From: a virus
DNA: 64,000 bases
Direction: 5' to 3' (one strand)
IMG/VR virus record: IMGVR_UViG_3300024289_000019
Coordinates: 48,302-112,301 of that record
Shown: positions 52,531-62,165 of the stretch, in pieces
Layout of the letters: each line of letters begins with the position of its first letter
Position numbering within the stretch: position 1 is the stretch's first letter
Program-made: the position numbers and the translations under genes
The notes under the pieces: generated by a model
What the model was told of the DNA's origin: nothing
Seen by the model: the letters and a program-made list of their open reading frames with translations, nothing else
Database searches by the model: none

Positions 52531-53072
52531 ATGTATTTAAAGTTGAAAAAGTTTTTGAACAATCCTATTTTGAATATGTTCAAGACTATTTTAAAAATCA
52601 TCATTTTTTAAACAATGCAGAATATGATTTTTATAACAGCAAAAGAATAGATTCTTTTGATGATTCAGTTTTAAAAAGTATATTACACACATTACATGAA
52701 CCAGCAAAAAAATGGTTTAATAATGAATCAATTGTTCCAACATATGCAATATTTTCAGAATACTCTGGACAACAAGCGCATCTAAATCCGCATAAAGATT
52801 CTGGTCCATGCACATATACTTTAGATATAGGTCTTTATCATGATACCCCATGGCCTTTGATAATTGAAGGAAAAGAATATTTATTTTTAGAAAACGAAGC
52901 TATTGGATTTTATGCCAACGATCAAGATCATTGGAAAAAAGAATTCCCAGACCCTGAAAAAAATAAAGTTGGAATATTATTAGTTCATTATGTTGACCCA
53001 GACCACATTTGGCTTACATTAAAGCCAGAAGTTCAAAAAATTGTAAGACAAAGAATTAAAACATTATCATGA
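52527..53072 (+). CDS. DSBH-fold oxygenase-like protein
   Basis: 181 residues. AHLNPHKDSGPCTYTLDIGLYHDTPWPL includes His-x-Asp (HKDS); EYLFLENEAIGFYANDQDHWKKEF gives a possible distal His. Similar to 24444-25037. ATGA overlap upstream and downstream. Confidence 0.65.
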   Translation: MNVFKVEKVFEQSYFEYVQDYFKNHHFLNNAEYDFYNSKRIDSFDDSVLKSILHTLHEPAKKWFNNESIVPTYAIFSEYSGQQAHLNPHKDSGPCTYTLDIGLYHDTPWPLIIEGKEYLFLENEAIGFYANDQDHWKKEFPDPEKNKVGILLVHYVDPDHIWLTLKPEVQKIVRQRIKTLS

Positions 53073-53614
53073 TAACAAAAAACATTAATGTAGAAGGAAT
53101 TTCAAAAGCAATTGATGTTGTTAAAAATAATTTTGACAGTATTTATTTATTTGAGTCTGGAGATAGGGCAAAGTTACTAGATCAGATTGTCACATATGAT
53201 CCAAGACAATTTAATGTTTTTGGCATATATGATCAAGCAATATACCTAGCTTACAAGGACATAGTCGACTGCTTGATAGAAGAATGCAGTAATAAAAATG
53301 TTAATATTAAAAAATGTGAATATTATATTTCTTCTGAATATTTTAATTCAAAGGTTGATCCCAAATTTCTTTATGATTTTGGTGGGGTGTCAATTCCATG
53401 TTTTAATGGGCTAATTTCTTTACAAAATAAAGAAATTGTTGTATACTTAAATGGAAAAGAGCAGGCCTTATCGCAAGGTACCATGCTATTTTTTGAGTCT
53501 GGGAAAAGTATTAAATATGATGCTACAGAATTAGAATGTATATATTTTAATATTGCACCAAGATTCATGATTCAAGATCAATATCCATTCAAATGGATAC
53601 CTATAGGAGTATAA
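53069..53614 (+). CDS. DSBH-like protein, probably non-catalytic
   Basis: 181 residues. VSIPCFNGLISLQNKEIVVYLNGKEQALSQGTMLFFESGKS resembles the core strands of the same fold with no clear HxD triad. Coupled by an ATGA overlap. Possibly a duplicated and degenerated oxygenase. Confidence 0.55.
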   Translation: MITKNINVEGISKAIDVVKNNFDSIYLFESGDRAKLLDQIVTYDPRQFNVFGIYDQAIYLAYKDIVDCLIEECSNKNVNIKKCEYYISSEYFNSKVDPKFLYDFGGVSIPCFNGLISLQNKEIVVYLNGKEQALSQGTMLFFESGKSIKYDATELECIYFNIAPRFMIQDQYPFKWIPIGV

Positions 53615-54250
53615 ATGGCAATTCAAGATATCACTGTTATATACAACTTTATATCTGAAGAGGAAAGAGTTATGCTTTTAGATTATGAAAAAAGCTTAAC
53701 CGAAAGGGATCTTTGGGAAAAAAGAAATTATGCTGATCCAGATAATCAGTGGACAAATAGGCATCTTTCTATAATTCATTTAACAATGCCAGAACATGGC
53801 TTTGGAACAGAGTACGATATTTCAATTGCTAAAAAAATGTGGGAAATAGAAAGCAGAATTAGAGAGCAGATAAAGAAGTCTTGGAATTTAAATAAAGAAA
53901 TTTGGCCAGACTGTTTTAATTTAATTCGTTGGCCACATGGTCAAGCGCAGCCACCTCATTCAGATTATGAAAACTTTGGAAGACTGCCTCATATATGGAA
54001 TTGGAGAGACATAGGTTGCGTATTGTATTTAAATGATGATTTTGAAGAAGGACATATTTACTTTCCACAACATAACCGTGAAATAAAAATTGTAGGTGGA
54101 ATGTTAGCATTTTTCCCAGGAGATATTCATCATGCTCATGGCGTGAAAGAGGTAAAAAATGGAACAAGGTATACGTTAAACACATTTTATACTTTTACAG
54201 AAGAACACAAATTTGAAGTAGATTTTAATAGAAAGTATCTTCCCTGGTAA
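53615..54250 (+). CDS. 2OG-Fe(II) oxygenase, prolyl-4-hydroxylase-like
   Basis: 211 residues with all key residues: PPHSDYEN (His-x-Asp), GHIYFPQHNREIKIVGGMLAFFPG, then HHAHGVKEVKNGTRYTLNTF (distal His and the 2OG-binding Arg). AGGAG-type RBS (ATAGGAGT). Encoded just before fibres with collagen-like Gly-x-Pro repeats, which would be natural substrates (inference). Confidence 0.85.
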   Translation: MAIQDITVIYNFISEEERVMLLDYEKSLTERDLWEKRNYADPDNQWTNRHLSIIHLTMPEHGFGTEYDISIAKKMWEIESRIREQIKKSWNLNKEIWPDCFNLIRWPHGQAQPPHSDYENFGRLPHIWNWRDIGCVLYLNDDFEEGHIYFPQHNREIKIVGGMLAFFPGDIHHAHGVKEVKNGTRYTLNTFYTFTEEHKFEVDFNRKYLPW

Positions 54251-54642
54251 TGGCACACGATATAAAAGTTGAAACAAAAAGGTGGCAGATTAGAAAAATT
54301 GTTGACCTTGGCATAATGTGCATAAGAGTAAATACAATTATAAATGCTGCTCAAAGATATGAGACTGCAGTCTTTCAAACAGACATAGAGGGTAGAATGA
54401 GAGACATTGGAATTAAATATTATAAGCTTCATGGGTCTATGCAAGAAGCAATAGATTTTAATGAATTTTTTGTTAAAACCTTAAAATCTCAAGATTTTTC
54501 TGGTTTAGACGAAATACAGGTGTTTCAGAAATTAGATACCATATTTGCCGATTTTAAATATAATGATGGGCCATATCGTTGGTTTATGCCTGCTAAAAAT
54601 CCTCCAAATGTTGCTATTGGCCAAAAGCAAGAGGACATGTAG
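54250..54642 (+). CDS. Hypothetical helical protein
   Basis: 130 residues, helical and charged; FADFKYNDGPYRWFMPAKNPPNV is the only distinctive segment. One-base overlap with the oxygenase. Unknown role in the tail module. Confidence 0.68.
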   Translation: MAHDIKVETKRWQIRKIVDLGIMCIRVNTIINAAQRYETAVFQTDIEGRMRDIGIKYYKLHGSMQEAIDFNEFFVKTLKSQDFSGLDEIQVFQKLDTIFADFKYNDGPYRWFMPAKNPPNVAIGQKQEDM

Positions 54643-54660
54643 CGCTAACCAACAGCTTGG

Positions 54661-54666
54661 TATAAT
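54661..54666 (+). promoter_or_regulatory. -10 element, leaderless start of tail fibre gene
   Basis: TATAAT at 54661-54666, 6 nt before ATG 54673; no RBS. Confidence 0.75.
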
Positions 54667-54672
54667 TGTAAT

Positions 54673-56409
54673 ATGGAAACGCTTTATCCAAGTCAAATTG
54701 ATACCTACGTCCAACCGAATGCAACCGATTCGGTTCAAACCGTTTCCCACTCAGCACAACATAGACGTTTAAATGATGCAATTTATAAACTACAGCTAAA
54801 AGTTGGAATCAATAACTCTCAAGACGTTAGTTCTATTGAAAATAGATTAACAACTTTAAAAAACTTTGTTGATGCAAGAGCTGTAGATTTAGGACAGCTA
54901 GAAGACAGCCTTGACGAGTATGTTACTTTAATTCAATACGAAAACGATAAAGGTGTTGCAATAGCAACCCTAGGCGTTGATGGAAAGCTTGATCCAGATC
55001 AAATACCTTCATCAATTGCAACAGATGCACAATCTAGAGCAGATGCAGCATTGTCTGCAGCAGGATTGTATACTGATCAAAAAATTGCCAATCTTGTAGA
55101 TTCAGCACCTGGAGCATTAAATACTCTTAATGAATTAGCTCAAGCATTAAATGATGATGCTAATTTTGCCTCAACAATGACAACTGCGCTGGCAGGAAAA
55201 TCTGCAGTAGGGCACACACATACTTCTTCTAATATAACAGATTTTGTTGAGGCTGCTCAAGATGCGGCTGGACTGTTATTTGGCCATTCTAATCATAATA
55301 ATGTTACTGCAACATATGATGATGAAAATAATAAAATAATTTTAAGCGTAACTCCACAATTAACACAAGAACAGGTTCAGGATTTTATTGTTCCGCTTTT
55401 CCAGAGCGCTAATAATAAAAATATGAATATCCTTTATGATGATGATAACAATACATTAATTTTAGAAGCAATTACAGAACCTTCTAAAGCGGTAATGTCT
55501 CCAACAGCTCCAGCAAATCCAGCAAACGGAGCATTTTGGCTTGATACAGATGAATTAAGATCTGGAGACGTACTTGCTCTTAAGATTTGGAATGCTACAG
55601 CAAATAAATGGGAGTATGCAGCATCAGAACTCAGCCTTGCAACAACAAATGTTTGGACATCTAAAAATACATTTACTCAAGGCGTTATTATTGGAACAAA
55701 CACCGCTCCATCAAATCCAGTAGAGGGTCAAATATATTATAACTTATTAGCAGAAAAATTAAGAGTGTTTGATGGTCTAGTTTGGAAAGATGTTTCTGGT
55801 GGCGCAGGTGGAGGCGGAGGACTTCCAAGCATTTCAACAGATGGAACAGCAACTCCAGCAACTTTATTTTTTGGAATGATAGCTCCACCATCAGCGGCAG
55901 CTTTAGAGGGAGACATTTGGTTTGATGTTGACGATCTTGGAACTCCATTTAATCAATTTTTTACTGGAACCACTGCTCCAGATCCAACTCAATATGAATT
56001 TTGGGTAGACCCAAATCCAGCTCCTGGAGAATTAATATATTCAGCAAATGAACCAACAACACCACAATATGAGGGTGAACTTTGGATAGACACAGATGAT
56101 TATGAAGGCCAATTGGTTGAAGTTGGGGCAACCGCTCCAAATCCAGACAACGTCCAGCTTTGGGTAGATGTAAATGATTTAGACACTCCATCTTATTATT
56201 CAAATTTAGTTTTTACAACATACGTAAATTATGCAGCTTTTCCAGTGGCTGGCTCAAAACCAGGAATGTTGGCAGTAGATAGTTCTACTGGCATAGTTTA
56301 TATATCAATCAATAATTTATGGGTTGCCCAGCCTCTTAAATTAGATCAAGACAAAATTAATAGACAATCTCAAAGTAATCAAGCCCTTATATGGATGGGC
56401 TTTTTATAA
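54673..56409 (+). CDS. Tail fibre protein with repeated PNP/VDVNDL modules
   Basis: 578 residues. N-terminal QHRRLNDAIYKLQLKVGIN coil, a stalk (SIENRLTTLKNFVDA), the VTATYDDENNKI / MNILYDDDNNTL blocks shared with other fibres, a poly-Gly hinge (GGAGGGGG), then four to five short modules with the pattern xAPxxPxxxxxWxDxxD (for example GDIWFDVDDLGTP, GELWIDTDDYEG, VQLWVDVNDLDTP). Likely repeated beta-blades of a receptor-binding fibre. Leaderless. Confidence 0.85.
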   Translation: METLYPSQIDTYVQPNATDSVQTVSHSAQHRRLNDAIYKLQLKVGINNSQDVSSIENRLTTLKNFVDARAVDLGQLEDSLDEYVTLIQYENDKGVAIATLGVDGKLDPDQIPSSIATDAQSRADAALSAAGLYTDQKIANLVDSAPGALNTLNELAQALNDDANFASTMTTALAGKSAVGHTHTSSNITDFVEAAQDAAGLLFGHSNHNNVTATYDDENNKIILSVTPQLTQEQVQDFIVPLFQSANNKNMNILYDDDNNTLILEAITEPSKAVMSPTAPANPANGAFWLDTDELRSGDVLALKIWNATANKWEYAASELSLATTNVWTSKNTFTQGVIIGTNTAPSNPVEGQIYYNLLAEKLRVFDGLVWKDVSGGAGGGGGLPSISTDGTATPATLFFGMIAPPSAAALEGDIWFDVDDLGTPFNQFFTGTTAPDPTQYEFWVDPNPAPGELIYSANEPTTPQYEGELWIDTDDYEGQLVEVGATAPNPDNVQLWVDVNDLDTPSYYSNLVFTTYVNYAAFPVAGSKPGMLAVDSSTGIVYISINNLWVAQPLKLDQDKINRQSQSNQALIWMGFL

Positions 56410-56442
56410 AAACTTTGGTATACTTTGTAAAGGAGTAGATAC

Positions 56443-57072
56443 ATGTCACTAAAAAGATGGGATGGCTCGTCTTGGGTCGTCGTTGCAGGTTCTAGACCAG
56501 GTCCACAGGGTCCACAAGGTGCTCAAGGTGTACCTGGAGTTAATGCAACAATTTCCGTTGGCACTGTAAATACTACAGACGCAGGAACAAATGCAACTGT
56601 AACAAATAGTGGAACTTCTTCTGCTGCAATTCTTAATTTTAATATTCCAAGAGGAGCAACAGGACAGCAAGGTAACATTGGTCCACAAGGTGTACCAGGA
56701 TCTAGAGGAAGTAAAATTTTTACTGGGATTAATGCTCCGACATCTTCTAATCCTTCTCCAACAGGTTTGCTAGGTAACGATCAATATCTAGCAACTTCAA
56801 ATGGTAATTGGTATATTTATGATGCTTCTGGTTCTGGCGCTTGGTCATTACAAGGAAACATCAAAGGTCTGCAGGGTGAAAAAGGAGATAAGGGCGACAC
56901 TGGCCCAACTGGTCCTTCTGGAAACGTAACTGCAAATGAATTATATGCAAAGACAGATGCTCTACAAGTAGATGCACTTCTTAATCTTGGAATATATTAT
57001 CCAAAATATACTTCAACGTTAACACAAACTCAGTTAAACAGTAGATTTGCAGCAAGCAGCTTTTTATTTTAG
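56443..57072 (+). CDS. Collagen-like tail fibre protein
   Basis: 209 residues. Three Gly-x-y blocks: GPQGPQGAQGVPG, GQQGNIGPQGVPGSRG and GLQGEKGDKGDTGPTGPSG, separated by beta segments. Trimeric collagen-like stalks are common in phage fibres. GGAG RBS and a TATACT -10 (56416-56425 region) upstream. Candidate substrate for the prolyl hydroxylase at 53615-54250. Confidence 0.85.
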   Translation: MSLKRWDGSSWVVVAGSRPGPQGPQGAQGVPGVNATISVGTVNTTDAGTNATVTNSGTSSAAILNFNIPRGATGQQGNIGPQGVPGSRGSKIFTGINAPTSSNPSPTGLLGNDQYLATSNGNWYIYDASGSGAWSLQGNIKGLQGEKGDKGDTGPTGPSGNVTANELYAKTDALQVDALLNLGIYYPKYTSTLTQTQLNSRFAASSFLF

Positions 57073-57083
57073 GAGAATAACAT

Positions 57084-60000
57084 ATGGCAAGACGACAAAT
57101 AGAGGAAACATACTACACGTTTGACCCTACTACAAATACGGTAACTATTCCTAGAGTAATTAAGGCTGAACGCCTAATGCTTATTACAAACGTTACCAAA
57201 AATATTGTTATCTATAATTTTTCCGACCCAAATCTTGGATATGTAACTCTTACGCAAAACAATACTTCTGTAAATAAGCCAACAACCACAATAGTATTAG
57301 AATATAATTGCTCATCAATGCTTTCTTCAGATAAGCTTGCAATTGTTTATGATGAAATAAATGAAACAACATCATTTGAACCAGCACTTCTCGATGCTGT
57401 ACAAAAATTAAGAACAGCCCCACCACAATCATTGATGGATACCGACTTTGAGTACGGAGTTCAGCCATCAAAATGGGAAGCTTTAGTAGTATGCGGTAAT
57501 TATCCAACATTTTTTTCGAGAACAACTGGCGGAAACTCATATGACATTATTACAATTTCAGCAGACGGAGCATCTCCAAGATCTACAGTATCTGTAACAA
57601 CTGCATCTAATCACGGACTTGCAAATGGAGATGTTGTTTCGGTTCAGGAAACATCTTCTGGAGGAGTTGCTGATGGAACTTTCCCAATAACAGTTGTAGA
57701 TGCAACAACATTTTCTTATGTTGCAAAAGGTGTTGTTTCTGGAACATTAAAAGATGGAAACATGACTGGTGTTTATGGCGGAGGAATTTATGACAATGCT
57801 CATATTCCAGGCGGAGTCCCAGGTTCATTTGGCGCTTGGTCAGCAATTTCAGATCAAGCTTCTTATTCAACTATTACAGTAACAACTCCAAGACCACACG
57901 GACTGTTGCCAGGAACACCAATTTTGATTAACGATTTAAGTTCACCAATTGGTGGAATTCAATTTATTAATAACGTTTCAACTCCAAATCAATTTAAATT
58001 TACATTAACTTCACAAACCGCAGTTAATAATCCAATCAATACTGTAAATATTGGATTGTACACTAGACCAGAAGGTTATGTAGACCACAGACCTTTTGAT
58101 GGCGGAGTTATTTTAACAACAGCAAATAACGTTTGCGGAGTTCAAACAATTCGTCAAACACGTCGTTATTTCCGCTATCAATCAGGAAAATCAATTCAGT
58201 TTTCTACAGGCGCTAAATTAACTCCTACATATGATATTGATACAATATTTGCAGATAACAATGCTGTAGGTATTGCATTGGTAACAGTTACAACAAGACA
58301 GGATCATGGATTGCAGCCAGGAGCTGTCGTTAGAATTGAAGGCGCTACAGTCACTGGAACTTATAACCCATGGAATGGAGATTTTCCAGTTACAGAAATT
58401 TTAGGAACAAACTCATTTAAGTATCAAATGAGCTTAAATCAAGTTATGCCTTCAACAGATCAATTCCCAGGTGGAACAGACGTAAAAGCAACAGTAGTTC
58501 GTTGGAAAGGTGCAGCAACTCGTTGCGGAATGTTTGATGATCAGAACGGCTTCTTTTTTGAGTATGACGGAAAATCATTCCACTGTGTTCGCAGATATAC
58601 AAAGAAAGAACTGTTTGGTCGTTTAAATCTTACACAATATTCAAACTACGTATTTGGTACAAATACAAGATTTAGAAAGCAGCTAGTTGTTGGAGATCAA
58701 ATAACAATTAGAGGTGCACATTATAAAGTTATTCAAATAAATAATGATACCGAAATGTTTATTTCTCCAGCTTATAAAGCTTCAACAACAACTTCTGCAA
58801 GATATTTGAAGATGGAAACAATTAAGGTTCCACAGGATCAATGGAATATTGATAAAATGGATGGAACTGGTCCATCTGGATATGTATTAGATCCAGGCCG
58901 TATGCAAATGGTTTATATTGACTATACATGGTATGGTGCTGGATTCATTAGATTTGGATTTAGAGCAACTGATGGAAATATTTATTATTGCCACAAGATG
59001 CCTAACAATAACGCAAATACTGAAGCGTATATGCGTTCAGGTAACTTGCCAGCACGTTATGAAGCGGTAAATGAACCAACTAAGTTTGCTCGTTTAGTTG
59101 CTGGTGGAACTGCAATAAGTGGAGCATCTTTAGCACCAACAGAAATTGCAATGTATGTAGATAATGTTGATTTTTGGCCAGATTCTGGATACTTAATGAT
59201 TAAAGATGATCAAAATTGCGAAATAGTTTCTTATTCATCAATTGGCGCATATAATTCTGTAGCTAGAGGTTACTTAGTAAATATTGCAAGACGTCAACCA
59301 ATGCCAATTAATTATACTGGCTCAATGGTTAATTTAACTGGAACAAGTGCATCAGTTGTATTTACTCCAGATGCTACGGTTCCTGGTGGTGCTGGTACTG
59401 CACAAGTTTCAGTTCAACCAATTTCTCAACAATGTGCTCCAGTAATTTGTCACTGGGGATCTTCAGTTATTATGGACGGAAGATTTGACGATGATAAAGC
59501 CTACATCTTTACGGCTGGTATGCAGAGATTTATGCAAATTACTGGTTCTGGTACATTTACAGCTAAAATTTCATCACGTTCGGCATCAGGCGGTGTTGTA
59601 ACTCTTACAACACAGTCTTCACATAGCATTCAGCCTGGATATAATGTTTCTATATCTGGTGTTAATACAGTAGCATCAATTACAAATGCTTCTATTACTT
59701 CCAGCGTAGCAACAATTACAACAAGCGGTGCACATAATTTACAGCAGGGACAAACAGTTACAATTACAAACGTAATAACTTCTGCAAACACAATATTTAA
59801 TGGAACATATACAATTACATCTGTTCCTACATCAAATACATTTACATATGTAAGACCATATCCATCAAACGTAACTTATGCTAATCTGTCTGGTACAGCA
59901 ACAGAATCTTCAACATTTAATGGAACATTTTCTGTATCTTCTGTAACATCAAATACAATAGTTTACTCAATTCCAAATACTGCAACATTTAGCTCAGCAG

Positions 60001-60584
60001 TTGTTGCAGCAGGAAATGCAACGCAATCATTTGGTTCATCTTCAACACCAAGACCACTAGTTTCAATTAGAATTGCTCCTTCCGTAGATAACGGACTTGG
60101 AAGAAACTATGGAATTCGTGAAGTTGTCAACCATATGCAGCTAAACTTATCATCAATTGGTATTCTTTCTTCTGGACAGTTCTTGATTCAAGGATTCCTA
60201 AATCCAGCATCACTAATTGGACCATCAATTCCTGGAGATTGGGAAACAGTTAGAGTTCCAGGTGGATCTTTAGCACAGGTTATTTATCATGATGGCTCTG
60301 GTGTTCCAGGTTCAACAATCACTAACCCAACAAATACCATTTCAGGCGGAGACCAGGTGTTTGCGTTCTATACAGAAAACTCTGGTGGTGAAAACTTGTC
60401 TGTTACAAACTTGGATCTTTCAAAAGTAAGAGATCTTGGAACATCAATTCTTTCTGGAAATGGAAATACTTCATCTCCAGGGTATCCTAATGGACCAGAT
60501 ATTCTTACAATTGTTGCAACAAACCTTGGTGCAACTACAGGTAATATTTCTTGCCGCTTGTCTTGGACAGAGGCTCAGGCTTAA
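57084..60584 (+). CDS. Large structural protein with HGL-x2-G repeat domains
   Basis: 1,166 residues, the largest gene here. The N-terminal region (EPALLDAVQKLRTAPPQSLMD, FEYGVQPSKWE) resembles baseplate/neck proteins of large cyanophage-type myoviruses. At least five repeats follow the pattern S/T-x-HGL-x2-G-x-x-V-x-I...F-x-V-x-x-V...TF-x-Y (near residues 172, 263, 400, 840, 880). Probable baseplate wedge or fibre-network protein. AGGAG RBS. Confidence 0.75.
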   Translation: MARRQIEETYYTFDPTTNTVTIPRVIKAERLMLITNVTKNIVIYNFSDPNLGYVTLTQNNTSVNKPTTTIVLEYNCSSMLSSDKLAIVYDEINETTSFEPALLDAVQKLRTAPPQSLMDTDFEYGVQPSKWEALVVCGNYPTFFSRTTGGNSYDIITISADGASPRSTVSVTTASNHGLANGDVVSVQETSSGGVADGTFPITVVDATTFSYVAKGVVSGTLKDGNMTGVYGGGIYDNAHIPGGVPGSFGAWSAISDQASYSTITVTTPRPHGLLPGTPILINDLSSPIGGIQFINNVSTPNQFKFTLTSQTAVNNPINTVNIGLYTRPEGYVDHRPFDGGVILTTANNVCGVQTIRQTRRYFRYQSGKSIQFSTGAKLTPTYDIDTIFADNNAVGIALVTVTTRQDHGLQPGAVVRIEGATVTGTYNPWNGDFPVTEILGTNSFKYQMSLNQVMPSTDQFPGGTDVKATVVRWKGAATRCGMFDDQNGFFFEYDGKSFHCVRRYTKKELFGRLNLTQYSNYVFGTNTRFRKQLVVGDQITIRGAHYKVIQINNDTEMFISPAYKASTTTSARYLKMETIKVPQDQWNIDKMDGTGPSGYVLDPGRMQMVYIDYTWYGAGFIRFGFRATDGNIYYCHKMPNNNANTEAYMRSGNLPARYEAVNEPTKFARLVAGGTAISGASLAPTEIAMYVDNVDFWPDSGYLMIKDDQNCEIVSYSSIGAYNSVARGYLVNIARRQPMPINYTGSMVNLTGTSASVVFTPDATVPGGAGTAQVSVQPISQQCAPVICHWGSSVIMDGRFDDDKAYIFTAGMQRFMQITGSGTFTAKISSRSASGGVVTLTTQSSHSIQPGYNVSISGVNTVASITNASITSSVATITTSGAHNLQQGQTVTITNVITSANTIFNGTYTITSVPTSNTFTYVRPYPSNVTYANLSGTATESSTFNGTFSVSSVTSNTIVYSIPNTATFSSAVVAAGNATQSFGSSSTPRPLVSIRIAPSVDNGLGRNYGIREVVNHMQLNLSSIGILSSGQFLIQGFLNPASLIGPSIPGDWETVRVPGGSLAQVIYHDGSGVPGSTITNPTNTISGGDQVFAFYTENSGGENLSVTNLDLSKVRDLGTSILSGNGNTSSPGYPNGPDILTIVATNLGATTGNISCRLSWTEAQA

Positions 60585-60598
60585 AAGGAGGGGCATAA

Positions 60599-61270
60599 AT
60601 GCCTAATTACGCTACACTATCTAATCAGATTGATGTATTTAAAACTAAAGTAGATGCTTTATATGCTACAGGTAATTTAGATGCCAATTCATTGCTACTT
60701 CTTGCCGAAGCGCTAGAGACTTTATCCAATGCACTTGGCGTCAATGATATTGTTGGCGCAACCGCAGCAGCAATAACACAATTAAACACTGCAAGAGATG
60801 CAGCAATTACTGTTGTAAATGGAACTGCAAATGGAACTGCCGTTACTAATCTTCAAAACTCTTACAACACCTTAAATACCGCTTATCAAAATTATGGCTC
60901 TAGAATCACTTCTCTTGAATCAACAAGCACATCTCAGCAATCAGCAATTGCTACAGCTTCTGCTCTAGCAGCGCTTGGCGGGTGGAATACATGGGTTATT
61001 CATAGTAGTGGAAATAGATCTTTATCTGGAAACGATAGAATTTTTGTTATTCCAGCAGCAAATATGACATTGACTTTACCAACAACGCCATCTCTAGGAA
61101 CTGCTGTAAGAATTGTAGATGCGGCTGGAACAGCAGCAACAACAAACTTTACAGTTGCAAGAAATGGTTCAAATATTATGGGGCAGGCCCAAGATTTGAT
61201 TGTTAACACAAATAGTGCAAGATTGCATCTGGTATATGTAGATGCAACTCGTGGATGGAGACTTGTATAA
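60599..61270 (+). CDS. Tail fibre protein
   Basis: 223 residues. Coiled-coil N-terminal half (QIDVFKTKVDALYATG...LQNSYNTLNTAYQNYGS), then a C-terminal fibre tip beta domain (MTLTLPTTPSLGTAVRIVD...LHLVYVDATRGWRLV). AGGAGGGGC RBS. Confidence 0.82.
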   Translation: MPNYATLSNQIDVFKTKVDALYATGNLDANSLLLLAEALETLSNALGVNDIVGATAAAITQLNTARDAAITVVNGTANGTAVTNLQNSYNTLNTAYQNYGSRITSLESTSTSQQSAIATASALAALGGWNTWVIHSSGNRSLSGNDRIFVIPAANMTLTLPTTPSLGTAVRIVDAAGTAATTNFTVARNGSNIMGQAQDLIVNTNSARLHLVYVDATRGWRLV

Positions 61271-61665
61271 TGCCAATTTATTATGATGATGTTGTAAATT
61301 CTACAATTAATTTTAGAAATATTTCAACAACAGGACAAACTCTTTCTGGCTATAGAACTGGAAGACTAGATCTTGGCACAACAAGCGGCACAGTAAATCT
61401 AGATCTATCTTTATCAAATGATTTTACATGTACATTAAACGGAAATACAACATTTAATATTACTAATACTCCAGCAACTGGGGTTGTTTCTTTTTCTTTA
61501 CAATTAACTGGCGGAGGATCTTATACAGTTAGTTTTACAAATGCAAAATATCCAGGAGCTACTGCTCCTTCTTTAACCTCTGGAGGAATTGACGTTATTA
61601 CGTTTGTTACATACGATAACGGAACTTCTTGGAGAGGCCAAGTCGCAATGAAGGACTCAAGATAA
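61270..61665 (+). CDS. Small beta-rich tail protein
   Basis: 131 residues from ATG 61270. All beta: VNLDLSLSNDFTCTLNGNTTFNI, GVVSFSLQLTGGGSYTVSF and a TSWRGQV end, like a C-terminal fibre-tip domain standing alone. May be an adhesin cap. Confidence 0.75.
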   Translation: MPIYYDDVVNSTINFRNISTTGQTLSGYRTGRLDLGTTSGTVNLDLSLSNDFTCTLNGNTTFNITNTPATGVVSFSLQLTGGGSYTVSFTNAKYPGATAPSLTSGGIDVITFVTYDNGTSWRGQVAMKDSR

Positions 61666-62165
61666 TGTACGCACAAGTTATAGATGAAGAAATTGTACAA
61701 ATTGTTGATGAACAATCTTTAAGAGAGCTTTATCCATCAACACATTTTCCATCACCAATTGAACAACGCCATTTAGAAGGTTTTGACAATTGGTATGTTG
61801 TACAAGACGATCCAACCACACCAGAATATGATTTTAAAACTAAAAAAATTGAATTTGTTAGAGAGTGGAATGCTGGAGCTGTTGTTGGTTACTATAAAAT
61901 ATTAAATTTAACAAATGCAGAAAAAGATGCTTTAATTGAATCAAGATGGGCTCAAATTAGATATCACAGAGACAATACAATTATTTCTACTGACTATCTT
62001 ATGATGCCAGATGTATTTAGTTCTTTTTCAGATTCAGATAAGGCTAAGGTAATATCTTATCGTCAAGCTCTTAGAGACATTACAAATCAAGAAGACCCAT
62101 TTAATATTGCATGGCCTTCTCTGGGAATTGAGTCTATTACATTAAGATATAATGTGGAGATTTAA
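61665..62165 (+). CDS. Tail fibre assembly-like protein
   Basis: 166 residues from ATG 61665. The C-terminal ESRWAQIRYHRDNTIISTDY...YRQALRDITNQEDPFNIAWP pattern is that of phage tail-assembly/chaperone proteins (W..IR..RD..L...D....R..LRD...PW P). Probably helps fold or attach the nearby fibres. Confidence 0.75.
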   Translation: MYAQVIDEEIVQIVDEQSLRELYPSTHFPSPIEQRHLEGFDNWYVVQDDPTTPEYDFKTKKIEFVREWNAGAVVGYYKILNLTNAEKDALIESRWAQIRYHRDNTIISTDYLMMPDVFSSFSDSDKAKVISYRQALRDITNQEDPFNIAWPSLGIESITLRYNVEI

